Origin: Sphaerisporangium album
GTDB lineage: Bacteria > Actinomycetota > Actinomycetes > Streptosporangiales > Streptosporangiaceae
NCBI RefSeq assembly: GCF_003323745.1
Contig: NZ_QOIL01000022.1
Span: 62,001-126,000 of the forward strand
Reading direction: 5' to 3'
Length of the DNA: 64,000 nt
Below are positions 18,890 through 26,483 of the stretch, in pieces. Below the pieces are notes generated by a model. It searched no databases, was not told where the DNA came from, and was given only the letters and a program-made list of their open reading frames with translations. Position numbers and translations under genes: made by a program. Numbering within the stretch: the stretch's first letter is position 1; each line of letters opens with the position of its first letter.

Positions 18890-20050
18890 TCAGGCGGGCC
18901 TTTCGGATTCGCCAGGGCCGGTGAAGTGGGCGATCAGATGGTCCACCACGTCGGACGGACGCCCGTGCACGGCGTGGGCGGCGCGCTGACGGGCCGCGCC
19001 GGTGCCGCCCGCGAGCAGCCGCTCCAGCCGCCGGCTCACCACGGACAGGTCGCCGGTGCGGACGAGTGACGGCCTGATGTGCGCGAGCAGCGTGTCGACC
19101 AGGTCCTCCGCGGGGCGCAGGCGGCCGGTCAGCGGGTCGATGCCGTGCCCGGCCAGGCCGTCGCGGGCGGCGCGCCAGTACGCGACGCGCAGCCGCTCGC
19201 CCGACAGGCGCGGGCCCGGGTCGCCCCGCTCGACCCGCTCCAGCGAGACCACGACGAGCGCGCGGACGATCGCCGCCAGCAGCGCGGACTCCTCCGCCGT
19301 GCCGGCGACGTCGGTCACCCGCACCTCCAGCGTGGGCAGGCGCGCCGAGGGCCGCACGTCCCAGAAGATCGTCCCCGGGTCGACCAGCGCGCCCGACTCG
19401 CCGAGCGCGGCGGCGAGCTCCTCGTACTCGGCGAGCGAGGAGAAGTACGGCGGCGGTCCGGCCACCGGCCACTTGCCCCAGCTCAGGGTGCGCCACGAGG
19501 CGTACTCGGTGTCGCGGCCCTGCCAGTAGGGCGAGTTGGCCATCAGGGCGATGAGCACGGGCAGCCACGGCCGCAGGTGGTTGCTCACCAGCACGGCGCG
19601 CTCGCGGTCGGGCAGGTGGACGTGGACGTGGGCCGCGCAGATGGCCTGCTCGTCGTGCAGCGACCGGTAGTTGCCGATGCCCACCGCGTACCGCGGGTCG
19701 TCGTGGATGAGCGGCGGCACGTAGTCGCCGAGCACGGGGGTGCCCGTCGCGACCGGCGCCAGGCCCTCCGCGCGGGCCGCGTCGGCGACCTCGGCGCGCA
19801 TGCGGCGCAGCTCGTGCTCCAGCTCGGGCAGCCGGGCGCAGGGCGGCGTCTTGGCCTCGACCTGGTACATGGTGATCTCCAGGCCGACCCGGTCGTGCAG
19901 CCGGTCCGCCGCGCGCCGGACCACCTCCGCCCCGCGCGGCGCCACCTCGCGCGTCGCCGGATCGACGACGAAGTACTCCTCCTCGACCCCCATCAGGGGG
20001 CAGATCGGGTCATGTGGCAATGTATCCGCCGACTCTGCGGTCGCCGTCAT
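18890..20050 (-). CDS. YbdK-family carboxylate-amine ligase (glutamate-cysteine ligase 2 fold)
   Basis: 386 residues. GVEEEYFVVDP at the N terminus carries the metal-binding glutamates of the GCS2 family. Further blocks are AHVHVHLPDRERAVLVSNHLRPWLPVLIALMANSPYWQG and FWDVRPSARLPTLEVRVTDV, both diagnostic for YbdK/GCS2 proteins that form an amide bond between a carboxylate (often gamma-Glu) and an amine at the cost of ATP. The ATG at 20050 has GGGGAG just upstream. It is 143 bases downstream of the MFS gene on the same strand and may be read from the scaffold-peptide operon. The substrate is unknown; glutamylation of a cluster product as protection is one option. Confidence 0.87.
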   Translation of the reverse strand: MTATAESADTLPHDPICPLMGVEEEYFVVDPATREVAPRGAEVVRRAADRLHDRVGLEITMYQVEAKTPPCARLPELEHELRRMRAEVADAARAEGLAPVATGTPVLGDYVPPLIHDDPRYAVGIGNYRSLHDEQAICAAHVHVHLPDRERAVLVSNHLRPWLPVLIALMANSPYWQGRDTEYASWRTLSWGKWPVAGPPPYFSSLAEYEELAAALGESGALVDPGTIFWDVRPSARLPTLEVRVTDVAGTAEESALLAAIVRALVVVSLERVERGDPGPRLSGERLRVAYWRAARDGLAGHGIDPLTGRLRPAEDLVDTLLAHIRPSLVRTGDLSVVSRRLERLLAGGTGAARQRAAHAVHGRPSDVVDHLIAHFTGPGESERPA

Positions 20051-20193
20051 CTTTCTCCCCACCTAACAAACGATCACACGGGACCCGCGGCCCGCGCACG
20101 GACCAGGCCACGCTACCGAGCCGTGCCTTGGCCGCACGGGCCACCGGCCGAACCGACCGGCGGACGAATCAGGACGAGACCGGAACGAGATCT

Positions 20194-21444
20194 CTAGGCC
20201 GCGGCCTGGGGCGCGGGGGCGGCCGGACGGCGCAACGCCGTCGTCAGCAGCGCCGCGACGACGGACATCCCGGCCGCGACCAGGAACCCCCCGCCCGGGT
20301 GGCCGCCGGAGGCCAGCGCCCCCGCGGCCGTCGCGGCCAGGGCGCCCCCGCCCTGCCCGAGGGCGTTCAGCCACGCGAACGACTCGGTCATCGAGTCCTC
20401 CGGCGCGACCTCCTCCATCGCCGTGTACTGCGCCGTGATCATCGGCGCCAGCGCCACGCCGGCCACCGCGAACACCAGCGCCAGGCCCCACAGGTTCGAG
20501 ACGGCGACCGCCACCGCGTACCCGGCGGCCAGCACGGCGAGGAACAGGCCGAGGTGCTGGGCGCTCGTGCCGCGCAGCTTCACCGCGCCGTAGGCGAACC
20601 CGCCGAACACGCTGCCCACCGAGAACGCGGCGATCAGCAGGCCGCCGACGTCCGCGTGGCCCTGCGCGTCGGCCGTGGCCAGCAGGGCGACCTCGACGCC
20701 GGTGATGCTGCCGGTGGCCAGCAGCCCGACCGGCAGCATCCAGCGCACGGGGGCGGCGCGCAACGGGCCGCGCCAGTCACGGGCCGCGCCCTCCGTCGGC
20801 CTCAGGGCGCCGATCGCCGGCGCGCCCGCCAGGGCCACGCAGCCCACCGCCGTGAACGCCGCCGTGACCGCGATCGCGACGCTGGAGTTCGCCACCGCCA
20901 GCAGCAGCGCGACGATCGACGGGCCGACGATGAACACCGCGTCCACGATGATCGACTCCAGCGCGAAGGCCGCCGAGCGCAGACCAGGGTCGGTCAGCGT
21001 GCGGCTCCACATCGTGCGCATGATGGGGCCGATCGGCGGCAGCACCGCGCCCACCAGGAAGGACAGCACCAGCGGCACGATCGTCGGCGCGCCGCCCGAC
21101 AGCGCCGCCAGCAACCCGAGGAACACCACGGCCTGGCCGATGCCCGAGACCAGCAGCACGCCGCGGGCGCCCCGCCGGTCCACCGCGCGTCCCCGCAGCG
21201 GGCCGGACACGCCCACGCCGACCGCGTAACAGGCGGCCGCCACGCCCGCCTGGGCGTAGGAGCCGTTGTTCTGGACGAAGCCGGTGACGAGCAGCAGGCC
21301 CGCCATGCCGCTCGGCAGCCGGCCCACCAGCGCGGCGAGCGACATCGGCACGGCACCGGGGGTCGCGGCGAGCCTCAGGTAGCGCGCCATGCCGGTGACG
21401 GGGGCCTCCTCGGGCCGTGCTCCGGTTTCGGCGTCGGTGCTCAT
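20194..21444 (-). CDS. MFS transporter, likely product exporter
   Basis: 416 residues with about twelve hydrophobic segments and the MFS loop motif GRAVDRRGAR between helices 2 and 3. It starts with ATG at 21444; if the upstream LanB-like gene is corrected for a one-base frameshift, that gene ends in a TGA overlapping this ATG, so the two would be translationally coupled. As the only transporter in the leftward arm it probably exports the scaffold-derived metabolite or confers self-protection (inference from position). Confidence 0.86.
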   Translation of the reverse strand: MSTDAETGARPEEAPVTGMARYLRLAATPGAVPMSLAALVGRLPSGMAGLLLVTGFVQNNGSYAQAGVAAACYAVGVGVSGPLRGRAVDRRGARGVLLVSGIGQAVVFLGLLAALSGGAPTIVPLVLSFLVGAVLPPIGPIMRTMWSRTLTDPGLRSAAFALESIIVDAVFIVGPSIVALLLAVANSSVAIAVTAAFTAVGCVALAGAPAIGALRPTEGAARDWRGPLRAAPVRWMLPVGLLATGSITGVEVALLATADAQGHADVGGLLIAAFSVGSVFGGFAYGAVKLRGTSAQHLGLFLAVLAAGYAVAVAVSNLWGLALVFAVAGVALAPMITAQYTAMEEVAPEDSMTESFAWLNALGQGGGALAATAAGALASGGHPGGGFLVAAGMSVVAALLTTALRRPAAPAPQAAA

Positions 21445-23743
21445 GGGGCTCCTCCTGGTCGCGTGACGGACGCGCGCTCCACCACACCAGGCAACTGGTG
21501 CGCAGCTCCGCGCAGACGGGATCGCCGTCGGGTCTCCACCACAGGTCTTCGTAGTCGGGCAGCATCTCGGTGACGATCACCTCGGCCGCCGGCAGCCGCA
21601 TCAGGTCGGCGACGGCGTGCACGTCGGCGAAGTCCACGAACAGCGGCTTGGGCTCGGCCGGGTGGCGCGCGAACACCCGGCGCGGCAGGCCGGCGTCGCG
21701 CCGGAGCCGCTGGGCCTGCGTCCATGCCGCGAGTCCTCGCAGGTCGCCGGGGGTGCTCAGCCGCCAGCGGGCCCGCTGCACGACCACGCCGTCCACGGTG
21801 ATCCTCGGGGTACGGCCGCCGGTCTCGACCGTCACAGGGTTCAGCGCGGGGACCGCCAGCGCCCGGTGCACCTGCGAGGGCAGCTCGCCGCTGTACAGGC
21901 GCAGCCTGCGGCCGGCGACCGTCACGGCCGTGCCGTCGGCGTCGATGGTGACCTCGGCGATCGGCACCGTGCGGGAACGCGGCTTGAGCGAGTACCCGCC
22001 GACCTCGACGCCCACGCCCGGCATCTCCGGCAGCAGGAACTTGTTGCGCCGCCGGGACACCACGGCCGCCATGCCCGCCGGGTCGAACACCTCGACCAGA
22101 CGGCGCTCGAAGTCGGCGCGCAGCGTCTCACCGTCCGGATGCAGGCGGGTCACCGCGCCCGCGTTGTAACCGCCGTCGTCGTGCAACTCGCTCAGCACCC
22201 AGGTGGCGTCTTCCAGCGACCCCGCCGCCATCAGGTCGGGCCCCGCGATGGCCGCCAGGTGATCACCGGCCTGTGGCTCGGGGGCGTGCGCGGCCACCAG
22301 AGCGGCGATGTCGGCACTGGTCAGAGCAGCGACACCCCCGAGCGCCGCACCTGCGCCGGCCGGGGCGGCGATGCCCGCGGAGGCCGTATCGGCGGCGGTC
22401 GGGGCGGCTACCCCCTCGGAGGCCGTGCCGGCGGCGGCGCCGTGGGCGGCCATACGCCTTGCGACCAGGGCGGCGAGGTCGGCGCGCAGGGCGTCAGAGC
22501 GGCGGGTGACCAGGGGGATCTCCAGCGTTCCCGCGCGGGCCAGCGGGATCGGACGGCCGCCGGTGGCCGCGCGCAGGGCCTCCCGGGCGTCCTCGCGGGC
22601 GACCAGCGCGGCGAGGTACGACAGCGGCAGGATCGCCTCCAGCGCGGACGCCATCCCCGCGACGGCCGGGCCGCCGAGCACCGTACGGCCGCTCAGCGGG
22701 TGTGCCCGCTCCTCGTGCAGCACGTAGCGGTCCATGTAATGGCGTCCCTCACCCCGCCGCGCCTCGGCGCCGAGCCCCTTGGCGATCGCCTCGGCCCGCT
22801 CGAACGCCACCCGACGCTCCGGCGACCTCGCCGCCACGTGATCAGCCGCCGCGGCACGTCCGTCCCCAGTCGCCGCCACCCGTCCATCGTGACCCACCGC
22901 GACGTGTCCGTCTTCTTCCGGCGTGGCGAATCCCAGGGCCACCCCCGTCGAGCGCCCTCCCAGCTCCATCCCCGCCGGAGGTCCTTCCACCTCCCCCTCC
23001 GAGCGCCCTCCCACCGCCGCCGACGGGGCGCTCCCATTCGGCGCCGTGGCGGTGAGGAGGGGGGACGGTGAATCCGGCGCCGCTGTACGGTGAGCGTCCC
23101 CGGAAACGTCCCGGGAGCCGCCGTGCTCGGGAGCGGCCGTGGTCGTGACGCGGGGGAGGCCGTGTTCGAAGAAGCTTTGGCTGGACAGGAAGACGGCGTG
23201 TCGCAGGCGGGGGTCGGAGAACAGGGCCGCGAGCCTTAGGTCGGCGCGGTGCCGGGCCTGCGCGTACAGGTCGGCGACGCGCTGATCGGCGGCGGCGAGG
23301 GCGTCCAGCAACGCGTTCCAGCGCGCGGGGAAGTCGGGGAACGCGCCGATGGCCGTCCAGGCGCCGAGTTCCTTGTCGCCGAGGACGCGCCCCGCCGCGA
23401 CCGCCCGCCGGACGGCCCGCAACCCGGCGGGCCCGTCGATGGCCGTCACGGTCGGCCAGATCGAAGCCGTGAACTCGCGGCGCAGCGTCTCGTGCTCGTC
23501 GCGCAGCCTGGCCGCCTGGTCCGTGGCGTCGAGCAGCTCGGGCGCGGCGAGCCCGGCGAGACCTTCGACGCCGAAGCCGGGGGTGCGCAACAGCGTCCAG
23601 GGGATCAGGTCCCACCGCAGCCGTCCGTCGCCGAACGCGACATCACCGTCGATGCGGACCTGCGGCAACGGCCGGCCCGGGTAGGACGCCGTGGCCGCCT
23701 CGGGCACGTCGACGGTCTCCATCGGATCCATGGACGTGGTCAC
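21441..23743 (-). CDS. degenerate LanB-like protein 1 (PEARL-like), probable 3' frameshift
   Basis: A LanB-like protein recognised by EARRGEGRHYMDRYVLHEE, SRRRNKFLLPEMPG, RTPRITVDGVVVQRARW and ...VTEMLPDYEDLWW. Unlike its five paralogues it lacks the KNExxSxFGP block: after FLSSQSFFEHGLPRV there is a Gly/Ala/Pro/Ser-rich low-complexity stretch of about 110 residues, and a second Ala/Gly repeat region lies near residue 430. As written the frame has no stop until 20777, 667 bases inside the MFS gene. One extra base near 21494-21500 would change ELRTSCLVWW to ELRTQLPGVV and give a stop at 21441 overlapping the MFS ATG, matching the ELRxQL ends of paralogues. The GTG at 23743 overlaps the preceding small frame and has GGTGGAGG upstream. 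It is likely non-catalytic, perhaps a partner subunit of another copy. Confidence 0.75.
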
Positions 23744-24078
23744 CCGGCCTCCACCAGATCGAACACGTCCCTGAGACCGTGCTTCCGAACGCGCACCGGG
23801 GGCCTCGCCGTAAGAAGGCGCCGAAACCGCCGCCGCCCCTTCCCACCGACCCGGCGCCTGATACGACCCCCCACCCACCCGGAGCAGTAGATCCCCCGCC
23901 GCGAGAAGACCACCACCACACCGGAACCGACCACCCCTGCCGACTCGCCTCCGACAGTAGGCGGGGTCTCAACAGTGCCAGCTGCGCGAAAAGCAGGTCC
24001 GGAACCGACCACCCCTGCCGTCTCGCCTCCGAGGGTGGGCGGGATCGCGGGCGGCTGAAGCGAGGGGGGCCCGTTCAT
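23740..24078 (-). CDS. small repeat-bearing ORF coupled on both sides
   Basis: A 112-codon frame whose ATG overlaps the stop of LanB-like protein 2 (ATGA) and whose TGA overlaps the GTG of LanB-like protein 1 (GTGA), just as the real genes of this operon join. It has two copies of PPTxGGExAGVVGSG 26 residues apart, then a very Arg-rich middle and the tail VFDLVEAG. It has no ribosome binding site of its own and resembles no family I know. It may be a small coupled protein, a second substrate peptide, or a spacer kept open by chance in G+C-rich DNA. Confidence 0.35.
   Translation of the reverse strand: MNGPPSLQPPAIPPTLGGETAGVVGSGPAFRAAGTVETPPTVGGESAGVVGSGVVVVFSRRGIYCSGWVGGRIRRRVGGKGRRRFRRLLTARPPVRVRKHGLRDVFDLVEAG
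23921..24044. repeat. imperfect 46-bp direct repeat, 78-bp period
   Basis: The block beginning CCGGAACCGACCACCCCTGC occurs at 23921-23966 and 23999-24044 with about five mismatches. The period is a multiple of three, so the repeat is in frame within the small ORF at 23740-24078 and encodes its duplicated Gly-rich motif. Confidence 0.8.
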
Positions 24079-26465
24079 CGAGCGTCCGCGTAAGTCGGAG
24101 ACTGGACGGACGCGGCGCCGGCAGGGGTGGAGCGGGTCAGTTGCATGCGGAGTTCGCAGGTGTAGCGGCCCGAGCCGTCGCGGAGCCACAGTTCTCCGGG
24201 GCCGGGGTACATCTCCTCCACCAGCACCTCGCGGGCCTCGGGGTCGTCGCCGCGCAGGTGTCCGAGCAGTTCGGCGGCGAACGGTGAGGCCATGTCGACG
24301 AGGATGGGCTTGCGCTCGGCCTCGACCCGCGCGAACACGAACCGGGGCAGCCCGTGGCGGCGGGCGAGGCGGCGCAGGGCGAGCAGCGCCGCGGGCCCGC
24401 GCCCGCCCGAGGGCAGCGCCGCCGGGTCGAGGATCCAGCGTTCGCGCTGGTAGCAGGCGTCACCGATGGTCACACGGCCAAGGTGCCCGTACGCCCCGCG
24501 CACCGGCGCGTGCAGCACGGACGGCGGCGACAGCGCCGCGAACGGCGGATAGGTGGTGAGGTCGTTGAGCACCGGATACAGCTCGCGGACCCGTCCGGTG
24601 GAGTCCCGCAGCACCGGCCTGCCGTCCTCCAGCTCGACCGTGCAGTCGGTGGCGGACAGGTTGTCGTCGCGCCCGTCCGGGTCGGCGGCGTTGAAGACGA
24701 GCCGGGGGCCGGGGAACCGGTAGAAGCCCTTGTTGCGGCGGCTGGTGGCGAGGGCGACCAGGTCGCGGCCGTCGCGGTCCAGCCAGTCGGCGGCGGCGCG
24801 GTCGAACGCCCCGGCGTCGGGGTGGAAGGTGGCCAGCCAGCTGCTGAGGAGCAGGTGGTGGTGCACCCGGGCGAGCAGCACCCGCCACGTCCCGTCGGCG
24901 GCCTCCTCCGGCCCGGCCATGGCGAGGCAGACGTCGGGCAGCGCGTACCGGGGGCCGGGTTCGGCCTCCCCCAGCGCGTCCGCGCCGAGCCGCACGGGCT
25001 CGCCGTCCCCGGCCGGGACGAGCACGGGCCGTACCGGTGAGAACCGGCTGCCTTCCTGGTGCTCGGGACGGGCCTTCGCCGCGTACGCCGCGAAGCCGAG
25101 CGCGCCGCCCGCCTCCTCGACGATCTTCGCCATCTCCGCCCGGTGGCCCCGCTGCACCTGGTCGCCGAAGGCGGCGGACAGCTCCAGCGCCGGGGTGAGG
25201 GCCGCTTCGAGCCGGGCGGCGGCGTCGCGTCCGACCACGAGCCGGAACGGGGACGCGGCCTCCTCGAACAGCACCAGCCGGTCGGCGTACACCGCGCCCG
25301 CGCCGCGCCGGGCGGGCACGCCGGTGATCTCGGTGAACGCGGACTCCAGCTCGGCGAGCACGCCGCGCCGGGCGTCGACGTCGCCCCCGGCCGCGGCGAA
25401 CCGCCCGCACAGGGACGCCAGCCTGTCGAGGCGGCGCAGCCATCCGTCGCGGGATTCGGAGGCGGGCAGCGCGCACAGCGACGCGCGCAGCCCCGGCAGC
25501 GGGTCCACCTGCTCGCCGGGCACGTCCAGCGACCTCACCAGCGCGCCCGCGGCCAGCAGCGGGCGCAGCGCCTCGACGACGGCGCGGGCGGGGACCTTCG
25601 CGGCCTTCGCCAGCCCGGCGAACCCGGCCGGGCCGTCCTGGAGGAGGTCCACCAGCCGCAGCGCCTCGGGGCCGGGGCGCAGGACCTCGTCGCGGCCGTC
25701 CACCTCGATGCCGTCGCCGGCGCGCCGGGCCAGCAGGCTCAGGCGGACGGGGACGTGCGGGGCGAGGGCCTTGTCGCGGGCCGCCGCGCGGGCGAGCTCG
25801 GTGACGGCCCAGTGGGCGAGGAAGGCGCGGCGCACGGGGTTCTCCACCCGCTCGACGGCGAAGCCGTCGCCCTCGGTGACCTGCCCGTACCCCATGGGCC
25901 CGTACGCGCTGGCGGTCTCGTTCTTGCCGCAGAAGCGCTGGAGGTAGGTGTAGAGCTGGCGCTCCACGCGGCGGTGCTTGGCGGTGTCGGGCACCTCGCC
26001 GAGAGCCAGGTAGCCGGTCACCATGCCCTCGTACATGCCGGGATTGGAGGTGAACACCGCGTCCCTGTAGGACGGCGTGGCGGCGTGCTCGCGCAGCCGG
26101 GCGCGCAGGCCGGGCAGGTCCGCCCCGTGCGCGGCTGCCAGCCGGTCGAACGCGGCGCGCCAGCGCCTGACGGTCTCGCGGGCGCGCTGCGGCACCGGCG
26201 GCGCGCCCCCGGCGGCCAGGGTGGCGACGGCTCCGGCCGCCGCCTCCCCGAGCAGGGCTTCGAGCTCGTCCTCGACGTCCAGGACCTCCTCGCAGGCCGC
26301 GAGGACCGCCGGCGCGGCGCCGAGCGACTCCACCCAGTCGAAGGGCAGGCCCGCGTGCCTGAGCACGAAGACGGGCGCGAGCGTCCACGGGGACGCGCCG
26401 CCGGGTTGGTTCACCTGTTCGGCTCCTTCCGAGTCCCGCGCCCGGTCGGCGCCGGTGATCGTCAT
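24075..26465 (-). CDS. LanB-like protein 2 (putative peptide aminoacyl-tRNA ligase)
   Basis: 796 residues of the lantibiotic dehydratase N-terminal (glutamylation) family: WTLAPVFVLRHAGLPFDW near the start, YTYLQRFCGKNETASAYGP near 170, PARRGAGAVYADRLVLFEE near 380, SRRNKGFYRFPGPRLVF near 580, GDACYQRERWIL, and a C-terminal EEMYPGPGELWLRDGSGRYTCELR. The length fits the tRNA-dependent transfer part alone; I see no SpaB_C-type elimination domain. Proteins of this build add an amino acid from aminoacyl-tRNA to the C terminus of a scaffold peptide (AmmB, BhaB, TglB type, established knowledge). It is 18 bases downstream of the RRE/radical-SAM-like gene and ends in the ATGA overlap with the small repeat ORF. 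The amino acid used cannot be predicted. Confidence 0.85.
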   Translation of the reverse strand: MTITGADRARDSEGAEQVNQPGGASPWTLAPVFVLRHAGLPFDWVESLGAAPAVLAACEEVLDVEDELEALLGEAAAGAVATLAAGGAPPVPQRARETVRRWRAAFDRLAAAHGADLPGLRARLREHAATPSYRDAVFTSNPGMYEGMVTGYLALGEVPDTAKHRRVERQLYTYLQRFCGKNETASAYGPMGYGQVTEGDGFAVERVENPVRRAFLAHWAVTELARAAARDKALAPHVPVRLSLLARRAGDGIEVDGRDEVLRPGPEALRLVDLLQDGPAGFAGLAKAAKVPARAVVEALRPLLAAGALVRSLDVPGEQVDPLPGLRASLCALPASESRDGWLRRLDRLASLCGRFAAAGGDVDARRGVLAELESAFTEITGVPARRGAGAVYADRLVLFEEAASPFRLVVGRDAAARLEAALTPALELSAAFGDQVQRGHRAEMAKIVEEAGGALGFAAYAAKARPEHQEGSRFSPVRPVLVPAGDGEPVRLGADALGEAEPGPRYALPDVCLAMAGPEEAADGTWRVLLARVHHHLLLSSWLATFHPDAGAFDRAAADWLDRDGRDLVALATSRRNKGFYRFPGPRLVFNAADPDGRDDNLSATDCTVELEDGRPVLRDSTGRVRELYPVLNDLTTYPPFAALSPPSVLHAPVRGAYGHLGRVTIGDACYQRERWILDPAALPSGGRGPAALLALRRLARRHGLPRFVFARVEAERKPILVDMASPFAAELLGHLRGDDPEAREVLVEEMYPGPGELWLRDGSGRYTCELRMQLTRSTPAGAASVQSPTYADAR

Positions 26466-26483
26466 CGGTCGGTCATCGCCCCG

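Noticed and set aside
20777-21440. C-terminal extension of LanB-like protein 1 through the MFS gene
   Set aside because: The extension is Arg/Gly/Ala-rich out-of-frame translation of a clear transporter gene; a one-base frameshift explains it better.
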